Source: JANQGG01 sp964642175 (GTDB lineage: Bacteria > Bacteroidota > Chlorobiia > Chlorobiales > Chloroherpetonaceae). Taken from it: a stretch of DNA of 64,000 nt. Positions within the stretch are counted from its first letter, which is position 1. Every line of letters starts with the position of its first letter. The notes beneath the pieces are model-generated. The model saw only the letters and a program-made list of their open reading frames with translations. It had not been told where the DNA came from and made no database searches. The translations under genes were made by a program, and so were the position numbers. The stretch is from NCBI GenBank assembly GCA_964642175.1, contig CAZXOK010000001.1:620001-684000 (forward strand), given 5' to 3'. Of the stretch, positions 9,556 to 18,337 are shown piece by piece.

Positions 9556-10365
9556 ATGGCAGATGGCAAAACACTTTATATTGATGGCGGTGGATCGAGT
9601 TTAAAAGTTTTTGTTTGTGATGAATTAACTCAAACCCATTCCAGTTTAGCCTCTATAAAGGGAAATTTTAATATCCTGTCTGGTCATGCAGAAGCAATTT
9701 TAAAAACCCTCTCAGATCTTTTGCAAAAATTCCCTGCTGAGCACATCATTATTGGTTTAGCCGGATTAGAGAGCAGGAAACGGAAAGCAGCGTTAAAAGC
9801 CGAGATCATTAAAAACATGTCACCGGCAACACCCGGGTTATTAACTGTGGGCAGCGACCTGGAGCTTTGTTTCAGGTTATATTTTGCAGATGGCGACGGT
9901 GTGATGGTAATATTAGGAACAGGGTCTGTTTTTGCGGCCAAATGTGATGGCGAAATTATAAAGGTTGGTGGATATGGTAAGATCATTGGCGATCCCGGCA
10001 GTGGCTATCAAATAAGCCAAAACGCACTCTCACTGTTGCTTCAACATTACGACGGACTTATAGAAGATCCTGAATTTTTCAATGCCTTTTCACCGATTTT
10101 TACTTCCAGAGAGAACCTGATTGAGAAGGTTTATCAAAAGCGTTTTCCAATACAAACACTTAGCAAGGTTGTATTTGAATTAGCCGAAAAAAACAATAAA
10201 AATGCAAGATCAATTTTAATTAACCAGGCAAAGCTTGTCCAGACTTATGTTGATACGCTCAAACAAAAAGTGAAACACAATAAAGCGTTACCAATACACT
10301 TACATGGAGGACTTGTAGAGCAGGAGTCTTTTTATTTACAGGAATTGAAAAAGCGATTATACTAA
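9556..10365 (+). CDS. BadF/BadG/BcrA/BcrD-type ATPase, probable N-acetylglucosamine-kinase-like protein
   Basis: About 269 residues from the ATG at 9556; a longer frame exists upstream but overlaps the ABC gene, and the family N-terminus (YIDGGGSSLKVFV, the phosphate-1 motif) begins right after this ATG. Further family marks are the motif IIGLAGLESRK, the phosphate-2 region VMVILGTGSVFAAK with GGYGKIIGDPGSGYQIS, and an LHGGLV segment near the end. Such proteins are sugar (often GlcNAc) kinases or cell-wall-sugar recycling enzymes. The substrate here is not identifiable. It sits 40 bp behind the degenerate ABC ATPase and converges with the VOC protein gene. Confidence 0.72.
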   Translation: MADGKTLYIDGGGSSLKVFVCDELTQTHSSLASIKGNFNILSGHAEAILKTLSDLLQKFPAEHIIIGLAGLESRKRKAALKAEIIKNMSPATPGLLTVGSDLELCFRLYFADGDGVMVILGTGSVFAAKCDGEIIKVGGYGKIIGDPGSGYQISQNALSLLLQHYDGLIEDPEFFNAFSPIFTSRENLIEKVYQKRFPIQTLSKVVFELAEKNNKNARSILINQAKLVQTYVDTLKQKVKHNKALPIHLHGGLVEQESFYLQELKKRLY

Positions 10366-10367
10366 TT

Positions 10368-10877
10368 CTATTTTCGGCTACGGCGCCTTTTTTGGCCATC
10401 GGCATCAGTTTCCATATCCGGGTCTTCAACAGATTTTGCTTTGCGTCCTCTACGGCTTACAACAGGTGTTTCAACTGAAGTATCGTCGTTGGGAAATATT
10501 TCTCCGGTAGAAGAATAGATCTCAATCATGTTGCCATCCGGATCCATGATAAAAAAGGCGCGGCCATCCCGGCGTTTTGCCGGAGAGGTTAGCAAATGAA
10601 CATGATTTTCCCGAAGCTTTATAGCTGCTTCATCAACTTCTTCATCGGTGTTTAATTTCAACCCAAAATGATCAACACGAATATCGCGGGCTTCATTTGG
10701 GCTGGGGGTTTCTGCTCGAACCAATACCAGCGTGTCGTCCTCGGCGATCAGGTAAGTCATGTTGATCCCCAGGCGGTGGTGGAGTTTGAACCCTAATACA
10801 TTCATGTAAAACTCCTCGGAAACACGCAGATCATTTACACGAAGCGTAATTTGATTGATTCCTGTTAATTTGAGCAT
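10368..10877 (-). CDS. VOC-family (glyoxalase/dioxygenase-like) protein with basic tail
   Basis: This 169-residue protein has one vicinal-oxygen-chelate module over residues 1-120 (INQITLRVNDLRVSEEFYM at the start, FIMDPDGNMIEIYS at the end), including the typical metal-binding H in VDHFGLKL and E in MIEIY. The last 45 residues are low-complexity and end in RRRSRK, unusual for VOC enzymes and perhaps nucleic-acid-binding. The substrate cannot be inferred. It is the distal gene of the minus-strand yicC-gmk-rpoZ group. Confidence 0.72.
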   Translation of the reverse strand: MLKLTGINQITLRVNDLRVSEEFYMNVLGFKLHHRLGINMTYLIAEDDTLVLVRAETPSPNEARDIRVDHFGLKLNTDEEVDEAAIKLRENHVHLLTSPAKRRDGRAFFIMDPDGNMIEIYSSTGEIFPNDDTSVETPVVSRRGRKAKSVEDPDMETDADGQKRRRSRK

Positions 10878-10903
10878 AGGTCGTTTTTTTGGGTTGATAA
10901 ACG

Positions 10904-11221
10904 CTATGGTCTGCGGCGAACGGTTGATTCCTGATATTTAAAGGTGTACTCATCATTTTGCAACTCATCTAAAGCCAGGCGGGTTGGTTTAGGCATTTGT
11001 TCATACTCAACGGTGATGGCAACCTGCTCAGGAAAGACTTTATCAGCTTCGCCTTCAGAGGGATTCTTAATTTTCAGTTGAAACGGTGATAATTTCTCTT
11101 CCAACTCACTGCGTAATTCTTCGTTGATTTGTTTTGCACGAAGCGACAACGAGGCAGTGATCTCATAGATATTACTTGACTGCTTATTGATACTATCAAA
11201 ACTTACCGGTTCAATCGACAT
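10904..11221 (-). CDS. rpoZ: DNA-directed RNA polymerase omega subunit
   Basis: This 105-residue protein resembles the divergent omega subunits of FCB bacteria: an N-terminal segment (SSNIYEITASLSLRAKQIN) equivalent to the omega core helix that binds the beta-prime C-terminus, and KPTRLALDEL later. Position supports the call strongly, since it lies 11 bp after gmk in the conserved yicC-gmk-rpoZ order. Omega helps assemble and stabilise RNA polymerase. Confidence 0.82.
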   Translation of the reverse strand: MSIEPVSFDSINKQSSNIYEITASLSLRAKQINEELRSELEEKLSPFQLKIKNPSEGEADKVFPEQVAITVEYEQMPKPTRLALDELQNDEYTFKYQESTVRRRP

Positions 11222-11232
11222 AGATAAAAGGA

Positions 11233-11829
11233 TTATGTGGTCAAATTTAAAAAACTGTAAATTAAACTTTTTATTTGTGATATCGCAACTTCTAAATCAT
11301 CATTAACAACAATTTTGTCATATTTTTCTGCAAAAGATAACTCATACTCTGCGCGTTTCAGGCGGTTGGCAATTTCAGCTTCATTATCTGAGTCGCGTTT
11401 AATAAGTCTTTCTTTAAGCGAAGATAAACTTGGTGGCTTTATGAAGATGAGAAGGGCATCGGATTTATAAATTTTTTTAACATTTAAAGCCCCTTTTACA
11501 TCGAGATCCATCAGCAAATGCTCGCCGCCAGCAAGCGCCTCGTTGGTTTTATCTTTAAGAGTGCCGTAGTAGTTGCCAAAGAAGTTCTCATATTCAATAA
11601 AACGGCTGCTGAAAATTTTTTCTTTAAAATCAGCTTCGCTCAAAAAGAAATACTCCCGACCATCAACCTCGCCGGGCCTTATTTTTCGGGTAGTGGCAGA
11701 GATTGAAAACCTGAGTTGAGGTGTATCGGCAAGAATAGCATGGGCAATGGTTGATTTTCCGGTTCCTGACGGTGCCGAAAAGACAATGATCCTGCCTTTT
11801 GAAAGATATGCTTCGGGTAATGTGCTCAT
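11233..11829 (-). CDS. gmk: Guanylate kinase
   Basis: This 198-residue enzyme phosphorylates GMP to GDP. The P-loop SAPSGTGKST is at residues 18-27, followed by the GMP-binding part (SATTRKIRPGEVDGREYFF) and the lid region (LIKRDSDNEAEIANRLKRAEYE). Length is typical. It lies between yicC (11-bp gap) and rpoZ (11-bp gap) and is clearly co-transcribed with them. Confidence 0.96.
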   Translation of the reverse strand: MSTLPEAYLSKGRIIVFSAPSGTGKSTIAHAILADTPQLRFSISATTRKIRPGEVDGREYFFLSEADFKEKIFSSRFIEYENFFGNYYGTLKDKTNEALAGGEHLLMDLDVKGALNVKKIYKSDALLIFIKPPSLSSLKERLIKRDSDNEAEIANRLKRAEYELSFAEKYDKIVVNDDLEVAISQIKSLIYSFLNLTT

Positions 11830-11840
11830 TTCAGCCTGCC

Positions 11841-12728
11841 TTATTGGACATTTTGAACCTGCTCGCGGAGCCTTTCCAATTCCTCTTTGATCAGGACAAT
11901 TTTTTGCGAGATCTCTGAATTCTGGGATTTTGAAGCAATGGTATTGGCTTCCCGAACCTGTTCCTGCAACAGGAAATTAAGCTTTTTTCCGGCATCATTT
12001 TCATCATTTTCCAACGCATCCAGAAAATATTTATTATGGCTTCTAAATCTCACACATTCTTCAGTAATATCAAGTTTATCGGCAATTAAAACCACTTCCA
12101 ACTCCAGGCGCTCCCTGCTGATTTTGGATTCATCTTCCAGGACCTCGCGGATCTTTTGGCGCAGCTTGTTTTTGGTGTCTTCTATACTGTTTTTGGAAAG
12201 TGATTCTATCTCAATTAAATATGAGTTGATCATTGATATGCGTGTCTGGAAGTCCTCAAAGAGCTCCTTACCTTCCTTACATCGCATGTCGCGAAGCGAA
12301 TCAATAGCCCGATCCAGTGCCTTGTGAATAATATCCCATTCTTTCTCCAGTTCATCCGACTGATTGGTAATGGGTTCAAAAATATCGGAGAATTTTAAGA
12401 GATGATCTAACTGAACCGGTTCCTTGATGCCCGACATCTCCCTTAGCGAGAACAGTAAGTCAGAATAAGCTTTTACCATATCTTCCTTGATGCGTATCGG
12501 GGCATCAGCATCCTTGCCGCGTTCAAATTGAACTTGAGCTGTTATTTTACCGCGTTTAACTTTAGCCCGGATCAGCTCTTTAGCTTCCAGCTCCTTGGAA
12601 CTGAATTGCCGGGGAAGTTTTAGAGTTATTTCAGTGAACCGATTATTGACAGAGCGCATTTCGGCTGTTGCCCTAAAGCCATCACTGGAAAATTCACCAC
12701 TGCCAAAACCTGTCATACTCTCTATCAT
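11841..12728 (-). CDS. yicC: YicC-family endoribonuclease
   Basis: This 295-residue protein starts MIESMTGFGSGEF, the invariant YicC N-terminus, and has the family features SVNNRFTEITLKLPR, a long helical middle and the C-terminal KLNFLLQEQVREANTIASKS. YicC proteins are RNA-binding stress-related endoribonucleases. It is the first gene of a minus-strand operon with gmk, rpoZ and a VOC protein, and is divergent from hpt across a 188-bp promoter region. Confidence 0.94.
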   Translation of the reverse strand: MIESMTGFGSGEFSSDGFRATAEMRSVNNRFTEITLKLPRQFSSKELEAKELIRAKVKRGKITAQVQFERGKDADAPIRIKEDMVKAYSDLLFSLREMSGIKEPVQLDHLLKFSDIFEPITNQSDELEKEWDIIHKALDRAIDSLRDMRCKEGKELFEDFQTRISMINSYLIEIESLSKNSIEDTKNKLRQKIREVLEDESKISRERLELEVVLIADKLDITEECVRFRSHNKYFLDALENDENDAGKKLNFLLQEQVREANTIASKSQNSEISQKIVLIKEELERLREQVQNVQ

Positions 12729-12916
12729 GGTCGATCAGATCACTCTGCCTCTTTATTAGATTACGGTTAGAAAATCTTTAAATATAGTCAATTTAATTGG
12801 TATTGAAGATTTAAATCGGTTTTTATGATTTCTAAATGCAAGGGTAATCTGCCATAAAGCAATATTATTTGTATATTACATGCTATTGTGTTTTTTAACA
12901 TCTTCTTGGCAAGATT

Positions 12917-13507
12917 ATGTCTGAAAAGTCGCGTGAATCCGTTTCTTCAGAGATTATTTACATTGATGATGAGCCGTTTGAAGAAATGATCACTTACGAG
13001 CAGATCCAGATCAGAATTCAGGAACTGGGCGCTCAAATTGAACAGGACTACGCTCAAAAGCAACCTATTTTTATTGGTATTCTCAATGGTGCTTTTGTTT
13101 TTTTGTCGGATTTAATCCGTACAATTGAATCCCTTGAGTTGGAAATCGATTTCTACAAACTCTCGAGCTATGGAAATGAGAAAATATCCTCCGGACAGAT
13201 TCGTCTGCTTAAATCTGTTGATGCTAACTTAAATGGCAGAGATGTGATCGTGGCAGAAGATATTATTGATACCGGGCTTTCGATCAAATACATTTGCGAT
13301 GAACTTCGCAAACACAAACCAAACAGCCTGCGAGTTTGTTCTCTTCTATATAAAGAAGGTGTATCGGAGTTAGACTTCAAGGTTGATTATGTCGGGTTTA
13401 GGATTCCGAAACAATTTGTTATAGGTTACGGTTTAGATTACAAGCAAATGAAACGCAATTTAAAGAGTATTTATTGCCTGAAAGATACAGGCAAGACTAA
13501 AAATTAA
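12917..13507 (+). CDS. hpt: Hypoxanthine phosphoribosyltransferase
   Basis: This 196-residue enzyme salvages hypoxanthine/guanine to IMP/GMP using PRPP. The PRPP-binding loop VIVAEDIIDTG lies at about residues 110-120, preceded by IFIGILNGAFVFLSDLIR and followed by a base-contact segment (DYVGFRIPKQFVIGYGLDY). An N-terminal extension of about 20 residues precedes the core. It is 20 bp upstream of ftsH. The hpt-ftsH neighbourhood is conserved in many bacteria (often with tilS). Confidence 0.94.
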   Translation: MSEKSRESVSSEIIYIDDEPFEEMITYEQIQIRIQELGAQIEQDYAQKQPIFIGILNGAFVFLSDLIRTIESLELEIDFYKLSSYGNEKISSGQIRLLKSVDANLNGRDVIVAEDIIDTGLSIKYICDELRKHKPNSLRVCSLLYKEGVSELDFKVDYVGFRIPKQFVIGYGLDYKQMKRNLKSIYCLKDTGKTKN

Positions 13508-13527
13508 CGGGTTTAAGTTCTACATAT

Positions 13528-15534
13528 ATGTCAGACAACGAGAAGCAAAAGCAAATAACTCAGAACTCTAATAAAAAGAAGCAAGACATCAGGAGCCGGT
13601 TTAAGCCTGTTCAGGACGATGATTTCAATTCTGGCGGTTTTGGCCCCGGTGGTGGCGGACAGCAAAACGATGGCTTTAAGCGCATTATCCGCTTAGTGCT
13701 TTTCGGTATGTTGTTTTTAGTGATTTTCATCATGCTTCAAAAAGTCTTCAAGTCAGATCTCGAGCCTGAGATCACTTACAACGAGTTTATTAGACTTTTA
13801 GATAAAAACATGATCGCTGAATGCGTGATTGAAAAAAGTGGTGATGGCTCAAGCGTCCTGACAGGAGAGTTGAAACGTTACGAGAAAATTGAACTCACAG
13901 ATAAAACGGTTAAAAATCAATTGCGTTTTATGGTGCGTTTGCCCGAGTTCAATACCTCCATTGCTGATGAACTTGTAAAAAAAGGTGTTCGCTTCGAAGT
14001 AAAACCAGCCAGTGATGGTTGGGTGAATCTCCTCATCATGCTTGGCCCCTGGATATTGCTTGGGTTTATCTACTATTTTGTGATTCGCAGGGTCTCCAAT
14101 CAAAACGGGCAGGCTAAAAATATTTTCAATTTTGGCCGCAGCCGAGCCAAAATGATCACTGAGTTTGATATTAAAACCACATTCAAAGATGTTGCCGGTG
14201 TAAATGAAGCCAAGGAAGAGCTTGGTGAAGTTGTAGAGTTTTTAAAAGAACCTGAAAAGTTTCAGCGCCTTGGAGGTAAAGTTCCAAAAGGTGTCTTGCT
14301 CTTAGGCCCTCCGGGAACAGGTAAAACCTTGTTGGCGAAAGCCGTTGCCGGTGAGGCAGGCGTGCCGTATTTTTCCATGTCGGGCGCTGATTTTGTGGAA
14401 ATGTTTGTGGGTGTAGGGGCATCACGCGTACGCGACTTGTTTGAACAAGCCAAGCGCAACTCACCTTGTATTATTTTTATTGATGAAATTGATGCCGTTG
14501 GCCGTCAGCGTGGCGCCGGTTTAGGTGGCGGGCACGACGAGCGTGAGCAAACCCTGAACCAGTTATTGGTTGAAATGGATGGGTTCAGCACCAACGACAA
14601 TGTGATATTAATTGCAGCTACCAACCGACCTGATGTTCTGGACTCGGCCATTTTACGCCCGGGTCGTTTTGACCGCCAGGTTGTGGTCGATAAGCCCGAT
14701 ATAATTGGCCGTGAAGAAATATTAAAGATACATACCAAGAAAGTACCTTTGGACGATAATGTAGATCTGTCTACCATTGCCAAAAGTACACCCGGTTTTG
14801 TGGGTGCAGACCTGGCTAACCTGGTCAATGAGGCCAGTATTTTAGCCTCTCGTTCTGCGCGCAAATCTGTAACCAGGGAGGATTTTGAAGAAGCCCGTGA
14901 TAAAGTTCTGATGGGACCAGAACGCAAAAGTGTCTTTATTACACCAAAACAAAAAGAGATTACGGCATATCACGAATCCGGCCATGTGCTGGTAGCCAGA
15001 TACACAGAAGGTTCAGATCCTGTTCATAAAGTAACCATTATTCCAAGAGGTCGCTCATTGGGTGTTACTTCATACCTGCCGTTAGAAGACCGTTATACTT
15101 ACGACAAAAAGTATCTCATAGCCATGATCACTTATGCGATGGGTGGACGTGCTGCTGAAGAGATTATTTTTAACGAAATCAGTTCCGGCGCCGGCAATGA
15201 TATTGAACGAGCTACCGATCTGGCACGTAAAATGGTATGTGAGTGGGGTATGAGTGAGAATTTAGGTCCGATCAATTATGGACATGCCGGTCATGAAGTC
15301 TTTTTAGGCCGGGAAATGAGCCAAGGCAGGGGTTACAGTGAAGATACGGCAATGAAGATAGATAATGAGATCCGCCAGATCGTTAATCAATGCATGGCTA
15401 ATGCTAAAAAGATCCTGATTGAGAATATTGATACCCTTCATCGACTTTCAAAAGCTTTGGTTGAGCGAGAAGTTCTGGATGCCGATGAGATTGAAAAACT
15501 TATCAAGGGAGAAACGCTAACCCCGGTAAGTTAA
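13528..15534 (+). CDS. ftsH: ATP-dependent zinc metalloprotease FtsH
   Basis: This 668-residue inner-membrane AAA+ protease has a glycine-rich disordered cytoplasmic N-terminus (GGFGPGGGGQQ), a first membrane segment near residues 53-74, a small periplasmic domain, and a second segment near 167-188. The AAA domain has Walker A GPPGTGKT (260-267), Walker B (CIIFIDEIDAVG) and the second-region-of-homology (RPGRFDRQVVV). The zinc-binding HEXXH is HESGH at 482-486. FtsH degrades misfolded membrane proteins and short-lived regulators. It abuts the next gene with no spacing. Confidence 0.97.
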   Translation: MSDNEKQKQITQNSNKKKQDIRSRFKPVQDDDFNSGGFGPGGGGQQNDGFKRIIRLVLFGMLFLVIFIMLQKVFKSDLEPEITYNEFIRLLDKNMIAECVIEKSGDGSSVLTGELKRYEKIELTDKTVKNQLRFMVRLPEFNTSIADELVKKGVRFEVKPASDGWVNLLIMLGPWILLGFIYYFVIRRVSNQNGQAKNIFNFGRSRAKMITEFDIKTTFKDVAGVNEAKEELGEVVEFLKEPEKFQRLGGKVPKGVLLLGPPGTGKTLLAKAVAGEAGVPYFSMSGADFVEMFVGVGASRVRDLFEQAKRNSPCIIFIDEIDAVGRQRGAGLGGGHDEREQTLNQLLVEMDGFSTNDNVILIAATNRPDVLDSAILRPGRFDRQVVVDKPDIIGREEILKIHTKKVPLDDNVDLSTIAKSTPGFVGADLANLVNEASILASRSARKSVTREDFEEARDKVLMGPERKSVFITPKQKEITAYHESGHVLVARYTEGSDPVHKVTIIPRGRSLGVTSYLPLEDRYTYDKKYLIAMITYAMGGRAAEEIIFNEISSGAGNDIERATDLARKMVCEWGMSENLGPINYGHAGHEVFLGREMSQGRGYSEDTAMKIDNEIRQIVNQCMANAKKILIENIDTLHRLSKALVEREVLDADEIEKLIKGETLTPVS

Positions 15535-15909
15535 ATGGATATAAATATCTTTTGGGTACTGATCATTGGACTTTCAGCCGGAATTCTATCAGGCTTATTC
15601 GGAATTGGCGGCGGCCTGATTATTGTGCCGGCACTTTTATTTATGGGTTTTAATCAGCATGCAGCCAGTGGTACATCACTGGTTGCTTTGCTTCTGCCTG
15701 TTGGGCTTTTAGGCGTATTGGAATATTATTTTTCCGGTAAGATCACCCTGGATAATATTAAATACGGTTTGCTGATAGCGTTAGGCTTGTTTTTAGGCGC
15801 CTATTTTGGTTCAAAAATTTCTGTTAATATCCCCAGCATTGTTTTGAAAAAAAGCTTCGGATTTCTCCTTTTAATCATCTCTATAAAAATTCTTTTTTTT
15901 GAGAAATAA
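15535..15909 (+). CDS. Half-size TauE/SafE-family membrane permease
   Basis: This 124-residue hydrophobic protein has about four predicted membrane helices. Its first segment carries the TauE/SafE hallmark GLSAGILSGLFGIGGGLIIVP and a following GTSLVALLLPVGLLG. Normal TauE/SafE proteins have two such halves (about 250 residues), so this is a half-length version that probably dimerises. The ATG directly follows the ftsH stop (TAAATG), indicating translational coupling. Family members move sulfonates, sulfite or organic anions; the substrate is unknown here. Confidence 0.82.
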   Translation: MDINIFWVLIIGLSAGILSGLFGIGGGLIIVPALLFMGFNQHAASGTSLVALLLPVGLLGVLEYYFSGKITLDNIKYGLLIALGLFLGAYFGSKISVNIPSIVLKKSFGFLLLIISIKILFFEK

Positions 15910-16029
15910 TTGAATTTACTATTTTTAAGCTTAAATTGTGTAAGTGATTGATTTATAAACGGTTATTATGGCTGTTTTATTAGTCACTTAAATGCATGTC
16001 TTTTTTACAAATTTTAATTCATAAAAACC

Positions 16030-16335
16030 GTGACTAAAGCAGATATAGTTAGTATCATTGCTTCAAGAACCGGCCTAACCAAGCAAGAGACGGAAACGGT
16101 AGTTGATGGATTTATTGAATCGGTAATCGAAGCCTTGAAAGCCGGAGAGCGTATTGAAATCCGGGGATTTGGAACATACAATGTGCGTAAGAAAAATAAG
16201 CGCCTGGCCCGAAATCCTCGAACCGGGGAAAAGGTAACCATCAAAGAAAAATTTGTACCCACCTTTAAGATTTCCAAAGAATTCAAAACAGCAGTCAGCG
16301 AAAGTTACAAACCCGACAGCATGAGTCTGGACTAG
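16030..16335 (+). CDS. HU/IHF-family DNA-binding protein
   Basis: This 101-residue nucleoid protein starts at GTG 16030. It has the alpha-helical dimerisation half (TKADIVSIIASRTGLTKQETETVV), RIEIRGFGTYNVRKK, and the DNA-minor-groove arm RLARNPRTGEKVTIK. It has a nine-residue tail beyond the usual HU length. HU bends DNA and compacts the chromosome. It converges with the DUF123 gene with only two bases between stops, so there is no room for a terminator. Confidence 0.92.
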   Translation: MTKADIVSIIASRTGLTKQETETVVDGFIESVIEALKAGERIEIRGFGTYNVRKKNKRLARNPRTGEKVTIKEKFVPTFKISKEFKTAVSESYKPDSMSLD

Positions 16336-16337
16336 TT

Positions 16338-16925
16338 TTAGGAAGTCTCTGCCAAGTTGCTTATCGCTTTTTCTGTGTTTAGCCACCATGCGTTTTCATG
16401 GGGGACGTAAAATAAGTGCGATTTTAAAGCCGAGTCGTTGGCGCCAAATCCTGCCATTGGAATCCCGGATTCCGGATCTTCATGAATCAATGTAGCTACA
16501 GCAATTTCAAGAGATTTATCTGATCGGAGGATTAAAACGTTGTTTAGCTGACAGTCGGGGTGATTGAGCAGGTAATCTATATTCCAGAACAATGTCTTGT
16601 TGCCGAACTTGATTCCCGGGTTGCCTAAACCGGATCTAATCAGGGACTCCTGCAAAAATGGCAATATCGATTGGGGCGGGTTGTTTCCAGAGCGTTTGCA
16701 ATGCCTCAGCACCCTGCGATACAATGGAAAACGCTCAGGTTTGCCCATTGCAGAACCCACATACAGATAGTTACCTGGTTTAAATAATACAGATTTACCT
16801 TGGTTGAGTTTCCCGATTATTATTTCAAAAGGGGAGAGGATCTCAAGTTGCAATACATAACAACCGGTTTGAAATGATGGCCCGAGAATAACGCAATGGG
16901 GGAACCTACTGTGTTTAACTGTCAC
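16338..16925 (-). CDS. DUF123 (GIY-YIG-related) domain protein
   Basis: This 195-residue protein has DUF123 features: CYVLQLEILSPFEIIIGK, the FKPGNYLYVGSAMGK segment, a region rich in R and H (RRVLRHCKR), and LFWNIDYLLNHPDCQL, equivalent to the common HWHIDYLL motif. DUF123 is a GIY-YIG-nuclease-like fold sometimes fused to endonuclease III, suggesting a DNA role, but the function is not established. The start is GTG, three bases after the stop of the upstream gene, so the two are an operon. Confidence 0.72.
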   Translation of the reverse strand: MTVKHSRFPHCVILGPSFQTGCYVLQLEILSPFEIIIGKLNQGKSVLFKPGNYLYVGSAMGKPERFPLYRRVLRHCKRSGNNPPQSILPFLQESLIRSGLGNPGIKFGNKTLFWNIDYLLNHPDCQLNNVLILRSDKSLEIAVATLIHEDPESGIPMAGFGANDSALKSHLFYVPHENAWWLNTEKAISNLAETS

Positions 16926-16928
16926 AGG

Positions 16929-17471
16929 TTAAATTTTATCGGGCAAATCCTCGGTGGCGTCTTTGATCAATAGTATTTTAAAAGACTCAAACAATTTATC
17001 GAAAAAGCCATTAGGCTTATGTAGCTCGTCTTCTTCTACATGGCTTGTCTCATATCCAATAGTTGAAAAATAAATGGCTTTATCAAAAAAGTAGTTGATA
17101 CGCTGAGAAAAATCCAACGCACGGTTTAGTTCTACAGTGTCGGTAATCATACCTTGAGCCATCAGGTATTTCCATAGTTCAACCCGGGCCAGAATGGTTG
17201 CATAAACCACCTCATTGAGCGGAAAACCTTCTTTATTTAATTTTCTGGCACTGGTAATAAAGTATTCACAAATTTCTTTCAGGAGGGTTTCGTCTTTGGT
17301 TATCCAATGGCCAAGCTTCTTATAAACATCATAGACGATGTTATGCAATTCATCGTTAGATAATTTTGCATAATTTTTAGTGCCTGGATTCGACTTGACT
17401 TCCTTGATCCAATTTCTGGTGAGCGATTCGGCATGATTTTCAATAATCCGAATGAAACGATTATACAACAT
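16929..17471 (-). CDS. RsbR-type N-terminal sensor-domain-like protein
   Basis: This 180-residue all-helical soluble protein resembles the stand-alone RsbRD N-terminal (globin-fold-like) domain of stressosome and histidine-kinase proteins: FIRIIENHAESLTRNWIKEVKSNP, a basal pattern typical of that family, then ARKLNKEGFPLNEVVYA. There is no STAS or kinase domain after it. It may sense a signal and act on a partner. It is the first gene of a two-gene operon with the DUF123 protein. The assignment is by pattern and is tentative. Confidence 0.55.
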   Translation of the reverse strand: MLYNRFIRIIENHAESLTRNWIKEVKSNPGTKNYAKLSNDELHNIVYDVYKKLGHWITKDETLLKEICEYFITSARKLNKEGFPLNEVVYATILARVELWKYLMAQGMITDTVELNRALDFSQRINYFFDKAIYFSTIGYETSHVEEDELHKPNGFFDKLFESFKILLIKDATEDLPDKI

Positions 17472-17629
17472 GATGAAACCTTTTTTGATTGATGAAATCC
17501 AAATGGTGCTACTGTAAATCTACTTTTTTTCGGCATGTATTTCAAAATAATTGAGTGTTTAACATGCCACCTACTAATAGTTTAAGCTGTTTATGGGCAG
17601 AAAGTTGCAGACTAAAAGTTCAGTATTTG

Positions 17630-18214
17630 TTAGGTTTGATTTTGATTTTTAATCCATTTACTCACTTTTGGCGACTGGTATTCGGCCATGGCTTCTAAAA
17701 GCTGAGGAGCGTTGTCTTTTATCAAAAGCATTTCCTGGTTTTTAGTCTTCATGAATTGCTCCTGAACCATGTGGTTAAGAAATGCAATAAGATGGTCGTA
17801 GTAGCCATTAACATTAAGCACCCCACATGGTTTGGTATGCAAGCCAAGCTGGGCCCAGGTATAAATTTCAAAAAGTTCTTCCAGCGTGCCAATACCACCG
17901 GGAAGAGCAATAAACCCATCAGAGAGTTCAGCCATTCTGGCTTTACGCTCATGCATGGAGTCAACCACATGGAGTTCGGTGATACTTGAATGGGCCAGCT
18001 CTTTATCGGCGAGAAATTTTGGGATAACACCAATCGCTTCACCACCTAGTTTCATGATCTCTGTTGAAAGCACGCCCATCAATCCGACACTACCACCACC
18101 ATATACCAATACCATTTGGCGGCTTACCAGCTCTTTGGCAAGTTCTTTTGCCATATCCTTATAAAGTAGGTGTGAGCCTTCGTTTGAGCCGCAAAAAACG
18201 CAAATACTTTTCAT
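17630..18214 (-). CDS. LOG-family (TIGR00730) nucleotide 5'-monophosphate phosphoribohydrolase
   Basis: This 194-residue Rossmann-fold protein carries the LOG hallmarks PGGIGTLEE and GGGSVGLMG, and begins MKSICVFCGSNEG. The family hydrolyses N6-modified adenosine monophosphates (cytokinin nucleotides) and in bacteria also AMP-like nucleotides; it is often annotated as lysine decarboxylase by mistake. It stands alone upstream of a hairpin terminator from the neighbouring SDR gene. Confidence 0.9.
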   Translation of the reverse strand: MKSICVFCGSNEGSHLLYKDMAKELAKELVSRQMVLVYGGGSVGLMGVLSTEIMKLGGEAIGVIPKFLADKELAHSSITELHVVDSMHERKARMAELSDGFIALPGGIGTLEELFEIYTWAQLGLHTKPCGVLNVNGYYDHLIAFLNHMVQEQFMKTKNQEMLLIKDNAPQLLEAMAEYQSPKVSKWIKNQNQT

Positions 18215-18286
18215 AGTGGCTTGAGTGGAATTATTTTTAAAGAAGCTATAAGAGCAAAGACATGTAATAGGGGAAAAATAAACTGA

Positions 18287-18326
18287 AAATCCCTAATAAC
18301 CGCTCAAATTGGATTATTAGGGATTT
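18287..18326 (-). terminator. Hairpin terminator downstream of the SDR gene
   Basis: A 13-bp perfect inverted repeat (AAATCCCTAATAA / TTATTAGGGATTT, 14-nt loop) follows the SDR stop on the minus strand and leads into a T-rich stretch, consistent with rho-independent termination before the LOG gene. Confidence 0.7.
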
Positions 18327-18337
18327 AAAATTAAGGA

